Positions 32,991 to 46,000 of a stretch of DNA of 64,000 bases are shown one piece after another (positions within the stretch are counted from its first letter, which is position 1; each line of letters opens with the position of its first letter). Origin of the DNA: Fistulifera solaris (Eukaryota; Bacillariophyta; Bacillariophyceae; Naviculales; Stauroneidaceae). The DNA lies in NCBI GenBank assembly GCA_030295235.1, contig AP026162.1, forward strand, positions 2,604,001 through 2,668,000. The letters are read 5' to 3'. Below the pieces are notes generated by a model, which was given only the letters and a program-made list of their open reading frames with translations, was not told the origin of the DNA and did no database searches. Both the position numbers and the translations under genes were made by a program.

Positions 32991-35900
32991 CTACCCAACC
33001 AGTGCATCGGGACCTATCGCCTGCATCACTGATGTAAAATACGCTTCACCAGTGGATCTCGTACATTCCCAGCTTGAATCTTCGTCAGAATATCTGCCAA
33101 ATTCGCCTTCGTGAGGCTCGTAGGATACATCAACAATACCCATCGCAACTCGGCCACGTACATAGTGATATGCCACCGAATTGGACTTCTTCTTCAGAAC
33201 TGATTCAGGAATACTCGAGTTCTTGATCACTGACATATTGTCACCTTTGACAACCGCAGGATCTTCTACCGGCACACCCATCATCTGTAGTTTGTACCGT
33301 AGACCTTCGATTAACTCGACCGCCCGTTTTCATAGCACTAAACTCAGCACCAAATGTCGACGTCTCAATCGAAGTTTGCTTCTTGCTGTACCATACTGTC
33401 AATGACCTGTTCAAATAGACCAAGACACCTGTACGGGAACGACGAGTAACATGGTCACCCGCCAAGTCAGCATCAACGAAACACGTTATTTGCACAGGCT
33501 TACCCAATGGCTTTGGACAATCCGTTGGAATCATAGGCTTAGCATCTCGGTAAAAGTCATTCCAATCAGGTCTAGGTTGTCTGGCGTGCTCGACATACGA
33601 AGGATCGAACACAATCTTAGACCTTTCATGTGACCTCAAATATGCAAAGACATGCACAACCGCAGCTAGATGGCCTTTCCTTGGCATCGCACTGTGAGAC
33701 GCAAGCATCGAAACTTCACCACAAATATCAACTCTTCCAAGCTCGACCATCCAGCCGTAAAACCCCTATCTGCGAGTGATAAAACTGGATTTCGTCGTCA
33801 TCGCACTCCGGGCGATATGTCAAGCTCCGGACGGTACTTCGGTAAAACACTTGACGCCTTCTTCGGTAAAGCCTCATCTCGCTTTTCCAACCAAAGACAA
33901 ACGTTTCGTATTGCTTCCTTCACATATTCATTCGAACTCATCGACCAACAAGGCTTTTCATCACCCGGGAATTGATGCTGACCAATCGTCGAACCCAAGT
34001 AGCGAGTCGGCTTGCCTATCGAACCTTCTTTCAGACCAAGCTTGTATAGAATAGCTTCCGGCGCCGCAGAAACACACAGGATGTCATCCGTATAGACCAA
34101 TACCAACTCGTAGTAACTAGTCCCATCCGCTTTCTGTGCCGGCCGTATCCATACATCGTTATCCCATTTCGACAAGGTGTAAAACTCAACGACTCATGCA
34201 AACACTCACTCAGATATGACCTCCACGCAGCTCCAGAACTCTTCAGTCCGTAAAGAGCTTTCACGATTTTCGCCTTTCGACCTTTGAACTGTGGACCAAA
34301 TTCGGCACCGCAAATAATAAAGATTCGTTCTCGAACTGGTGCATTCAAGTACGCATTTCCAATATCTGCCGCCATAATGTCCAAATCGTTCAATGCCGCA
34401 TAGTAGGAAGGCAATCCGCACGCTTTCTCTCGATACAACACTAGCATAGGTAATCGAGCTCGGCGGATCCGTCATGTGTCCCCCCTGCTACGGTAGGCGG
34501 GCCTTCCGTGTGAAATCTGGTTTTATATCAAAAACCATGTGAACCCCAATCTTGGTAAAACCAGCAGGATCGGGAGCGTCTTCGTCAAGGATCTGAAACG
34601 CCTTAGCTACCGCGACGCATCTCTTTCGCGAATCGCCTTCGCCCAAAAGTCAGTTCCCGTAGCGCGATCAATCGCCAATGCTTCTTCGACTGTCTTTGGC
34701 AACGCGATTCCATATTTCTGAGTAACACGAAAGTAGCGCTTAGCCATCGCTTTGATGATCCTGGTCCTTCTCTTGAGCGTGTAGGGAACCCACCATGAGA
34801 AAGCAGGCTCCTCAGCAATCTGTCTCGCAACAGCAAATTCCGCTAACTGTAAAGGGTGAGACTGCTTTAGGTCTTTCAGTTTCTCCCAAGTAGTAGTGCC
34901 ATCATTCCATAGACAACACAGCTTCCATCCCTTGGTAGTCCGCTTAGGATACTTTCGGTTGTTGTGGATCACGAATGCCTCTTCATGCGAACCGCGACTC
35001 TTTCTTGTAGTCCACTATTTCCTTTAGGACATAACTCGCACGCCCATGGTCATCCACTTCGGCATAGATGGCTTCAGCGATCTGATTCGCATGATAAGCC
35101 TCCACTTCACCCGTATCAAATTCAATCTCATACAGAGCGGTATCGAGCAAAGGGTTAGGATGGTACCGGCCAATAGGATTCCCGTCTTGATCGTGCTTCC
35201 GACCTTTAACCGTACCGTACGACATCGAGTCCCCTTGGCGGAAGCATTACCCTTGCTGAGATATATTGATTGTATGAATCGTAATCAAACTCATCAGCTT
35301 CCTTAATCTCGGGAACCGGGATCTTGCGACTCGGTCGGAACATAGTATTCCAACTCTGGGGTGCTCGTCTTCCGGTATCTCGGTCGGATCCAAGGGCATG
35401 GCTCGGTCCTTCAGCTTTTGCTCCAACGTCTGCGTGAACTTTGCCTTCAACTCAGCAACGGCTTGGCTATTCTGTTCCTCAACTGACAAAGGGAAAACAC
35501 TTGTACGGGAAATCGGTCGACCAGAAGCGGGTAGGATCCTAGCACATAGGACATCACCGACATCGAAACTGGGACCAAGGTATCTTCCAAGATGCTTCCT
35601 TTCCATATTTTCGTCTTGAGGCGAGATAAACCAAACCCAATCATACCAACCGAACTCACAAATGTGTGAAATATCAGCGGTGTCCCCTGTCAAAAGCGTC
35701 TGCGGCACTTCACCATCTAACTGTCTTATGGAAAGACAAGAGTGGCTCCGAACATACGCGTGGTAGACCAAACATAGGTCCCATAGACAACGTGGGGAAT
35801 TCGTGCGAATCATAGCACGCCTATACATCCTTTTCAATTCACGAATGCCGTCTTCAGCGAGGTTGGCGCGGTGTGCTTCGATCGGCCTAATGGTCGCTTG

Positions 35901-38480
35901 CACTCGTTAAGCCTTTCGCTTAAACTCTCCTGCTGTCAACTCTCCGGCATTGTCCGGAATTAAAGTGTGAGGGACTCCGACAGCGACGAAACAAGTTGTC
36001 AAGCGTGTAATGGGCATCGCTTTTCTTTTCAATCGGGTCCACACATATCCAGTGAAAGGGGGTGCAATACACAGCCGCATATTTGTTACCCAGCAGTGAG
36101 ACACATGTACCGACCAGAATGTCGCAGTACATCTCCGTATTAAGCCGAGGATAACGCAGCTGGTACGCAAATGGTTTGAGACGGCGCGTTCCAGAGACTG
36201 TCGAGAAGTCCCGAATTGCCCGTTGCGATTGGCTGGAGCGTTCGCCTAGCCGTCTCGAATCCCTATACTCCATCGTTTTGCCAAATCTTCGGGTGTGACA
36301 TATGCTTTCCGGTTCTTCGTTGAGATTGCGGCACTTGTAAGCGAAGCAGCATACGAATCGATGTCAAAAGCTGCCGAACCGCGCTCAGCTGAAATCACAG
36401 CAATCGAACGAGCTGGCGGGACAAACGTGCGCTCACTCGTAACCGAACCAAGCATCCTCTGTCCCCCTAAACGAAGCTCAGAGTCAAGGGAAACACGCAA
36501 TGAGTCCTCATCATGCGCGTGGTTAGAATCCATAGGATCCCAGAACGACTTCGGAGGTGACGTTTACATGGATGCAGTCAACGTCCGAGCTCAGTTCTTT
36601 GTCGGTCGGTCGGCGAGTGGGGAAATATGAAATAGTCCCCATCAGTTTCAAAGGAATCTGGAGAGCTGGCTCAGAAAACAAAATAGAATGGCTCTCCGGG
36701 CGACGTTGTTCCGGAGGTAGGTGTAGGAGAGGAGTTTCATTCACAACGACTTGGTTGTGCCGAAGTTGAGCGGGGCTGATCAAGTGTCGATGCATGTTTG
36801 AAAAGTAGAGTGACTGGTGAAAGAACAAAACGTAGGTTTGCAGCGTCGTGGGGCAATCGTATGCAACCGCAACTGTACCAATGGGAACTTTGGTCACTTT
36901 CCCAAGAGAACTAATGAATGGTTCCACCGAAACTGTTTCGCCGGTATCATACACGAAAACCGGGCGTCTTTACCGAACGAGCAAGTATCACAGTGCGAGT
37001 CCAATTCAGCTCTACCAGGAGTCTGTTGTCGCATTGCCGCCGCAACTCGCTGCACCGCCAGTCAAGGTCGTCGACTCATGCGGTTACCTGTCGACTCAAC
37101 CACACCGTCACTATCGGAGTCAGCCGTCTCAACAGCTGAAGCATTTCGGCGTCTCGGACTTAGCCCTTTCACGAGCATTGCGAACTTCTTCCTGTTTCTC
37201 TTTCGGTAACTTGATCCACTCCTTCCATTTGTAGTACGGGACACCATCTTTGCCTCTCTTTGCTTTTCCGCCCTTTCCTTTACCAGATTTGCCGCCACCT
37301 TTCTTGTTGTTACCGCCGCCAGAATTTCTGGTAACCGAAGAAATGTTGCGAGTGGAACCACGGGTCTTTGCTGCATCTTGCTTCTTTCTATCAACCTGCT
37401 CAGCCAAGTAGTTCATCGCGTTTTCGAAGGTACTTTCCAACACAGCATCAGCCCGGACGCTCGGCGAGCTCATCTTTAGTTCATCTGCCCAGATGTTGTC
37501 TAGAAAGATTCGCACCTTCCTATCTTCAGTCATCACCTCACCCGCCTCTTCCAAGTCCAAGAAAGCCAAGTTAAGCTTCTGACAGTAGTCTTCAAAGGTA
37601 AAGTTACGCGCCTTTCCATCATAGAAGACTGTCGAAAGGACTCGGTCAGCATGAGCAATGTTGCGCTTCTGATAAGAACGCCCCATATAGTGAGTCTTCA
37701 AGGCAAAATAAGCGGCGCGTCCATCTTTGCTGTAAGCAAAGGCTTAACCCAATTCCAAGCTGGTCCACCGTGTGAAACCTGACGAATAACGCTCCACAGC
37801 ATCATATTGTCTTCTTCATACTGGTCTCCATCATGGCGAAATGAACAAGTTCCGACATAGCATCAGGGACACCGAAACCTGGATCATCAACCCCTTCGAT
37901 TCCATCGGGATCGACATGCTCCCGCACAAGGTACGACAAAGGCGCACCATAAGCTCCAAGGTGATTGCCAAGTACCTCGTCGATGTCTTCAATCGTCTTC
38001 CGAGCGTTTTCCACCTTCAACAACACATCGATCTTAGGAAGATCTTTGTTGGTCTCACGCATGCGACGAATGCGCTCACGCGAAAGTCCAAGCGCGTTCC
38101 AATCGAGCAAGAGTTGCAAAGCCAGGAACAAACTCGCGCTGCAAGCGGTGCAAGTGGAAAAGGAAGTAGCGAAGCTGACGAACACGGAGCTCAAGATTGA
38201 CTCCGATCGCAATACCACGGTTCGGAATCATCGCAGGTACCATCGGTGCAGCCTCCGCTCCAACCGCAGGAGGGACAAAGGCTGGGTTTGGAATCAAACC
38301 CCCAGGGTTTCGAATCTTCGTAAAGATCTCCTGAACGTACTTATCACTCCGGTGCGTCAAGTCGTCAAAGCGGTAATGCCTTGGCCATTGATGGCCTGAC
38401 GAGCTGCCGCATCCTCAATAAAGAGGACATCACGGAGGTAGTTGTTGAATGCAGCAAGATTGGCTGCCATCGTAAACAAG
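32991..38480 (-). mobile_element. Ty1/Copia LTR retrotransposon, older, broken
   Basis: Read on the minus strand from right to left: gag (about 38.5-37.1 kb) with Lys/Gly-rich linkers; protease and pre-integrase region (about 37.0-36.2 kb); integrase (about 36.2-35.2 kb, including SCLSIRQLDGEVPQTLLTGD); reverse transcriptase (about 34.9-33.8 kb, including VYTDDILC); and RNase H (33.7-33.0 kb, including TSTFGAEFSAM). The coding region has roughly eight to ten interruptions. I could not find LTRs or a target duplication at either side, so the limits given are those of recognisable coding sequence. It belongs to a different Copia lineage from the 15.2-kb element and is clearly older. Confidence 0.85.
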
Positions 38481-39221
38481 GAGAAAGGAGAGAAAGTTCA
38501 CAAATCGGAATGCGAGGGAGATAAAAGCGAAGCGACGTTTTCTTTTCTTTTTGTGTGCGAAACTGCATCGTTGCTAAAAACGTTTGCACGAAATTCCGAC
38601 CCCTTTACTCTCCCTTCGAGAGTGTTGTGTACTGTAGGGAACTCCAGTGTAAAGCGCCAAAAGTGCCCTTATGTACGTGAAGGCCATTGTACACACTAGG
38701 CCCTACAGAACAATCGTCCACACCCTCATTTAGCTCTGAATCCGTTCATAGTCAAAAAAAGACAGATCGGCCTAAACAGTATAGAACACGACCTCGGACA
38801 GGCCAAAATACACGCACAACACGATTTCACTTGCGCAACTTCTCGCGAAATCCGACGATGTTGTGCTTTGACCGCCTCTGGAGGAAAAACATCCCTCCAC
38901 CATGAGGACTTCGCAACAATCGGGTGAATAATTCACTCATTTATGTATTCTAGCATTAAAGGTGTATTAGCATGTATACGGCGTCCCCCATATTTTACCC
39001 GACAAGTGACATAATCACTGTGGTCCGATGCATCCATCGACAGAGCCAGAACTGTCAATAAAGGAAAGCAACGGTGCTTCATAAGCTAATTACCTCACAA
39101 ACCCAGCCATCTAATCAAGACATATGATTAACATGATGACTCCATGGGGTCGACCTATACATAAGGTCATGATCTCACATTTTCATGTGGACAATTGTCG
39201 ACTTCCGACAACGCCCGAGAT

Positions 39222-39909
39222 TGACAGATTTATAATAAGATTGATTCCTGGGTGTTCATGACTGGACAGTCTGTTTGTCTGTCAGGTGTGTTTTGGGTGG
39301 TTCATGACTGGGAGTGAGTCATGAAGCTTGAAGTTGAAGTTGAATACCAGTGTGAGGAAGATATGTTTTTGGATTCTTCTCTCGCTACGTCAGTGACCAC
39401 GTCAGTATTTTGAGAAGGATGAGACAGCTTCTCATTTTCATTAGTTTTAGATAATGCGCACAATTTAGAAACCCAGTTGATAATGAACTAGTTGTCATTA
39501 CCTCGTATCGAGTACGGTCAGAGATACATTTGCTGTGTGGAATCTCAGAGGGTTGGCACACCTTGTGAGAACGGTTGAGTCGAGTTGGCACACTTGACGA
39601 ACCAGTGTTAGGAGAAGGCTGGCACGCCGGATCTTTATACTGAAGCAGTAAGTACGCGCATTTCGGTTGGCACGCCGGATTGTACTTATTGACCTATACG
39701 GCAGCGGGTGGCCAGTTGTCGTACTCTTTGTGTGTAGTGTGCAGTGACACGGTCGGGTCATTCGTTCATAGCGAGTTCGGGTGATTTTGACGTCTGTGCG
39801 TCGATTGTTGCGTGTGTCGAGTTACACGTGGAATTGGATTGTGTCGTTTGTACTCTCGCGTGGAGAGTCTCAAATTCTGGGAGCTATCTGTGCGCTCGGA
39901 ATTTTGTCA
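39222..39909 (+). repeat. Left LTR of TRIM (688 bp)
   Basis: Has TG...CA ends and contains internal GGTTGGCACGCCGGAT repeats (about 39625 and 39667). Confidence 0.88.
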
Positions 39910-40281
39910 GATTAACAGTCGCAAGTCTCTGTACTACTTGGGCTTTGTGATTGGTGGGTTTCCGATGACTCTGGTTCTTTCTGAGTCATTGTTTCTCTAG
40001 TGGATACTCTTCGTTATTGGTGACGTTCCCTACTGTTCAGTGTGCGGAGAGACAGAAACACGGGGAGACACGATTTCACTGTACATTTGTCCTACTTGGT
40101 GTACAACATGATTTCTTTCAGCGTACTTTCGCGGTAAGAAACCGGGATTCAGGTTGAGTACTACGCACCAACCTACTTTTCAGTGGGAAACACTGCATTT
40201 TCATTTTCGCTTGGCGAATTTACTGTGGAGCGGCACTGTGGGAAGTTATTTTGTCTGACGTACCTTCGAGAAGACGGGGAG

Positions 40282-40972
40282 TGACAGATTTATAATAAGA
40301 TTGATTCCTGGGTGTTCATGACTGGACAGTCTGTTTGTCTGTCAGGTGTGTTTTGGGTGGTTCATGACTGGGAGTGAGTCATGAAGCTTGAAGTTGAAGT
40401 TGAATACCAGTGTGAGGGAAGATATGTTTTTGGATTCTTCTCTCGCTCACGTCAGTGACCACGTCAGTATTTTGAGAAGGATGAGACAGCTTCTCATTTT
40501 CATTAGTTTTAGATAATGCGCACAATTTAGAAACCCAGTTGATAATGAACTAGTTGTCATTACCTCGTGTATCGAATGCGGTCAGAGATACATTTGCTGT
40601 GTGGAATCTCAGAGGGTTGGCACACCTTGTGAGAACGGTTGAGTCGAGTTGGCACACTTGACGAACCAGTGTTAGGAGAAGGCTGGCACGCCGGATCTTT
40701 ATACTGAAGCAGTAAGTACGCGCATTTCGGTTGGCACGCCGGATTGTACTTATTGACCTATACGGCAGCGGGTGGCCAGTTGTCGTACTCTTTGTGTGTA
40801 GTGTGCAGTGACACGGTCGGGTCATTCGTTCATAGCGAGTTCGGGTGATTTTGACGTCTGTGCGTCGATTGTTGCGTGTGTCGAGTTACACGTGGAATTG
40901 GATTGTGTCGTTTGTACTCTCAGCGTGGAGAGTCTCAAATTCTGGGAGCTATCTGTGCTCGGAATTTTGTCA
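40282..40972 (+). repeat. Right LTR of TRIM (691 bp)
   Basis: Nearly identical to the left LTR; differences are mainly 1-2 bp indels. Confidence 0.88.
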
Positions 40973-41110
40973 GAGATCATCTCCTTGACCACTCAAGCCC
41001 AACAGTTAGTAACACATACATAAGGAACATTACTCTTACGATATTACCATTGTTTTCCTGTGTATTTCATCGTTTCAGAGGGATTCATCGCGAAACCCCG
41101 GTTTTTAACC

Positions 41111-41197
41111 CGAAATAAGGCAGTGGTGTAAAATTATGACTACAAGTGTTACATCTACCACGGAGGCTTCCCGTCTGTACTACACTCGGTTATTTCG
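41111..41197. mobile_element. MITE-like unit, copy 2
   Basis: Same orientation and nearly the same sequence as 32635-32726 (CGAAATAAGGCAGTGG...CTCGGTTATTTCG), with slightly shorter terminal match. Confidence 0.6.
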
Positions 41198-41849
41198 TTA
41201 CATCCTACTTCTCTAATGCTCCTGTCCGTATGTACGTCACTCGCATATTTCGGAAACGCCTACCAGCTACCAGGTAAACAAATGAATGAAAGTACAATTT
41301 CAAGGCCGTTTTTCATTGATTGTATAAATACGAACCGATGTATGGCAAGGTAATTTCTACGGTTCTGAAAGTGTCTGCTGGTCGCAAAATTTTGAGAATG
41401 AGTCCTGTTTTTGGAACGTGCAAGCTGCGAGAAAAATGGACAACTGTCATTGCACTTGTTCGTGCAAACCAATGCAAACATTCGAATTCATTCGATGAAT
41501 GACTTGTGTAGCATCGACAAGTTGCTGGTAAAGGCAACCATGTGAATGGTTTAATTGGCTAAGAAGACTTTTAACTCGCTCTCCGCCCTCTGGCTTTAGG
41601 AAATAAAGAGATAAATAACTCCGTGATTAATAGGCGGTCACCTATTATCTAAGGAGACTTATGATTAGCTCTCCGCCCTCCAGACGCCGTAGGCGTCTGA
41701 CTGTGACCCCGCAGATGAACAGAAGCCTCACGTCTGCGCCCTAAGGTAAGAGGTGTCGTCGACGGCCGACATAATAGGAATTTAAGAATGTCCTTTAAAT
41801 TCCGTGACAAAAAAACGAAAACCAAGAAAGTTATGCGTGGTGTTTCTTC

Positions 41850-41971
41850 AATTATTGTTACTAGCCGCCTGCGGCATGTGGGGCTTTTTTTCGTTCTCGC
41901 CCTTCCATGGCGGGGGGCTCGATCCCCGGGGATAGCGTCACACTCGGGATTGAACAACCGGGACCGACGTG

Positions 41972-42002
<31 letters not shown>

Positions 42003-42021
42003 CAGCGCGCTATTATAAATA
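41850..42021 (+). repeat. Dispersed ~180-bp repeat, copy 2
   Basis: The inverted partner of 5564-5749. It has the same B-box-like GGCTCGATCCC followed by GATAGCGTCAC. Confidence 0.7.
41972..41999. repeat. (AC)14 microsatellite
   Basis: A perfect dinucleotide run inside the dispersed repeat, much longer than in the copy at 5.58 kb. Confidence 0.95.
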
Positions 42022-43003
42022 GATCGTAGCAGACAATCTCCATTTTCCCGTTAACACAAAATCTGGGCAATATATCTATAAGGCACACGGAAATTCTGAG
42101 TATTGCCTTTTATCGGACAGAAAATCTTTGCAGCGTCGTGTCGGTACATCAACATTTTTTCGGCGCACAATAAGCTTAGTTGTACATAAATTCTGTATGA
42201 TGTGTCGTCGACTGAACAAAAAAATCAGAGGAGCTTTCCGTCAATGTGTCACATCACTTTTCTGCCTCACAAAAGGCGCAGCCCACAATAAAAACTCCAT
42301 TCATTCGTTTCGATCGCCACGTATATTTTCCTTCAAGTTAGTTACAATGATGAGAAACGACACGAACAAATAATAATAACGACCGCTTCTCGATTGCACG
42401 ATAAGAAAAAGCCATCGATCTTTGACGAAATGCAACATTGAATTCCCCATCGGTCGACAAACGGTTTTTGACGCATCACTCGGACTTTCAGCTCGAAAAA
42501 AATGATGTGAAAGAAGACTGGTTGTTGCGAGCAAGAGTCATCTTTCTCCTTTATGAATTGTTTCATAAATCAGCGAATGATTGAATGTGACAAAGAGCGA
42601 TGGAAAAGTTCACCAAGACAAGGAAACGATCCGCACTTCACACAAGAGTCGTCTGTATTTTGATAAGAAAACAGGACGATGCATTAAAATAATAATTTGA
42701 GAACGAAGTGAACCTACAGATCGCAATCTCAGAGGGGACGGACAATGAGCGCCCACAAGATTCTGGCAGGTCACGCAACTACTCACTCGAGACAACAATT
42801 CACTGCAACGTCGAACGCGATGACTGATTCAACAATGCATACATCGTCACGATACTTTCCTTTCGCGTACCGTGGCCTCGTCTGCAGTCGATTTACCGCG
42901 AGCCCTTTTGTTTTCGTTCATAACATTGAAGATACAACGATTTTTTGAAGTTATATTCCTATTTTGAAGTTATATTGACTCACGAATCACATCACGTCAC
43001 CGA

Positions 43004-46000
43004 TCAAGACTCAACAATTTCCACCAACAAATCCCCTGCCGCAATTTCGTCTCCTTGGGTCACTTCCACGTGCGAGACAACTCCCGAGCACGGTGCGGCT
43101 ACGGTCGTTTCCATTTTCATGGCACTCAAGCTCAACAACGGATCTCCTTTTTGACAGTATCGCCCTTTTTGACTTTGGCTTCGACCACGACACCGGGCAT
43201 GGGGGCACCAACACTGCCCAAAACGTTCTTCATGGCCTTGGGGCGAGAAAATTTGGCAATTCCCGTATTCTTGTCTTGAATTTGAACGCTGCGAGGTGTG
43301 CCGTTCAACTCGAACTGCAAAGTTACCATGCCATCTCGATCGGGTTCCGAAATACTGTTTAATTTGATAACCAATTGTTTACCGGCTTCGATTTCGACAT
43401 CCAATTCTTGTCCGATTTTCATACCAGTCAAAAGGTCCGCGTGTCCAAGAAATCGAGTTGACCGAATTCGTGTTTGAATTCTTGAAACTCGTTGAACACG
43501 GCAGGATACATGACTTCACTCATCACGTCGACATCGCGAACCGTGCCCCATTTTTCTTCCAAACGAGCACGGGCTTTGTCCATATCGTACGGTTTCAAGT
43601 CGATACCCGGACGCCCTTGGAAAACTGTCAACCCATCGGTACCTGGAATCGTTTGCCCCTTGACGACACGGCTACGAAGCGGTTCGGGAAAGCCAAAGGT
43701 GGGATTCCCAAGTATCCTTGAAAGTATTCAATGACACTTTTGGGAAAGTTGAGGTTATCCGCATTGTCGATGACTTGTTGTTCAGTCAAGTTGTTGGCGA
43801 CAATAAACTGAGCCAAGTCGCCTGTGACTTTACTGCTCGGTGTCACTTTGATGATATCGCCCAACAATCGGTTGGCCATGGCATACGCCTTTTGACCTTG
43901 GACCACTGTCCGGTCAAACCCAACTGCGTGCTTTGGAACAATAAGTTGGTGTACTGTCCGCCTGGCATTTCGTGTTCGTAAACGTCGGCACTGCCGGTTT
44001 TCTGACCCGATTCGAAGGACGCATACAATCCACGGCATTCCTCCCAGTATTCGTTTAGTGCTTGGATCTGTGTCAAATCCAAGCCAGTGTCGTACTCGGT
44101 TCCTTGGAGACTGGCAACCAGAGCTCCCAGCGTGGGCTGAGACGTCGTACCCGACATTGCATCGGATGCTGCATCCACCACATCGGCACCTGCCTTGGCG
44201 CAGGCAATCATGGAAGCGACTCCAGTACCCGCCGTATCGTGCGTGTGCACGTGAATGGGTAGATTGGGAAACTCCTCGCGAATGCTTCCAATCAATAATG
44301 TCGCAGCTTCCGGTTTTAGTAGCCCAGCCATGTCTTTCACAGCCAGCACGTGAATACCAAGGTCGGTCAACTGACGAACGAAGTTCATGTAATACTCCAG
44401 ATCATATTGACCACGATGCGGATTCGATACATCGCCCGTGTAGCAAACCGCCGCTTCCACAATACCGCCTGCAGTACCAACTGCATCGATGCCCAACTTC
44501 ATGTTCTCGATGTAATTCACGCTATCAAAGATACGAAAGACGTCCATTCCGGTTTCTTTGGCCATTCGACAGAACTCAAAGACTACGTTGTCCGGGTAGC
44601 TCGTGTATCCCACCGCATTGGCGCCGCGCAGCAGCATTTGAAACGGAATATCTGGTACCACCTCTCGCAAGGCGGCCAAACGGTCCCACGGACATTCACG
44701 TAAGAAACGCAACGAAACATCAAAGGTTGCACCGCCCCAACATTCCAGCGAATACGCCTTATTCAGGGCAACACGGGTTGCCGGAGCAATGTTGAGCATG
44801 TCGATGGTTCTCAAACGAGTCGCCAAGAGCGACTGGTGGGCATCGCGCCAAGTCGTATCCATGAGCAAAAGTCCTTTCTGATTGCGAACAGCCTTGGCGA
44901 ACGATTCAGGTCCTTCTTCGTCAAATATATGCTTCAAGCTGCGATCGATAAGTTGACCGGGCTTCGGATGGATCGTAGGGATAAAAGGATCAACCGGTGA
45001 CGGAGGAGGTCCAATCGCTCCCAACTCTTTGGGTGTACCATTGACAATTACGTTCGCGATGTAATGCAACAACTTTTGCGCACGATCTTTTTCACGAAGA
45101 GGTGCAAGCAAATTCGGGTTGGCGGCAATGAATCCAGTATCCACGGAAGCGTCAAGAAAGTCATCGTGCTCCAACACATTCAACAAAAAGCTCTTGTTGG
45201 TCTTGACACCACGAACACGAAACTCACGTAGCGCACGTCGCAGCTTTGCGGCGGCTTCACGACGATTGCGAGCTTTAGCGGTAATCTTGACCAACAGAGA
45301 ATCATAATGTGGAGTGATGCGAGCACCGGGAAATCCCGGTCCATCGTCAAGTCGAATCCCCATACCCGCCGGTAAACGAAAGACACTGATAGTGCCTGTA
45401 TCAGGACGAAAGTCTTGCGAAGGATCTTCGGTTGTCACACGGCATTGCATCGCACAACCCTTCGGATACGGAATAGCATCTTGCGTTAAACCCAGCTCCG
45501 GCAATGTTTTTCCTGACGCAATCAAAATTTGCGACTGCACAATATCGATTCCTACAATCTCTTCCGTCACGGTATGTTCGACTTGCACGCGCGGATTGAC
45601 TTCCATAAAATAATGGCTTCCATTTTTGTCGACCAAGAATTCTACAGTACCCGCATTGCGATACTTTGCGGCACTCAGCAAGCGCACCGCATCATTCAAA
45701 ATCTGCGTCCGCGTTTCTTCTTTCAAGCCTTCCGCCGGCGCCAATTCGATCACTTTTTGATGACGACGCTGCACACTGCAATCTCGATCCCACAAATGCA
45801 CGACATTGCCCGTCCCGTCGCCCAAACACTGTACTTCAATGTGTCGGGGACGTTCGACGTACTTTTCCACAAAGCAGCGACCATCCCCAAACGCATTCGC
45901 GGCTTCGTTCGATGCCTGCAGAAACATGGGTTCCAACTCGTGTGCCGTATGCACAATCCGAATACCACGGCCGCCTATACAAAAGATATGGTATGGGTGA

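Larger units (their letters stand above)
39222..40972 (+). mobile_element. Non-coding LTR retrotransposon in miniature (TRIM)
   Basis: Two direct repeats of about 690 bp start TGACAGATTT and end ATTTTGTCA. They enclose 372 bp without coding sequence. The unit is flanked by the perfect 5-bp duplication GAGAT (39217-39221 and 40973-40977). A candidate primer site (ATTAACAGTCGCA) directly follows the left LTR and fits the anticodon arm of a tRNA-Asn. A purine tract (GAAGACGGGGAG) precedes the right LTR. The LTRs differ by only a few small indels and substitutions, so the insertion is fairly recent. It must rely on proteins from another element. The orientation follows the primer site and purine tract. 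Confidence 0.88.
41198..43003. other. Intergenic with repeats
   Basis: A direct repeat with the core AGCTCTCCGCCCTC or CGCTCTCCGCCCTC occurs near 41575 and 41665. The dispersed repeat (41850-42021) and the AC microsatellite lie here. The stretch 42030-43003 up to the pyruvate carboxylase stop has no supported gene. Confidence 0.5.

Noticed and set aside
39222-40972. A simple tandem segmental duplication of ~690 bp
   Set aside because: TG...CA ends, a purine tract, a primer-site candidate and a perfect 5-bp flanking duplication fit an LTR element.
32635-41197. The ~90-bp repeats as LTRs of the old Copia element
   Set aside because: They are too short, have inverted ends, and the right copy lies beyond a separate complete element.
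41972-41999. CRISPR-like array
   Set aside because: A plain AC microsatellite; no spacer-repeat structure occurs anywhere in the window.
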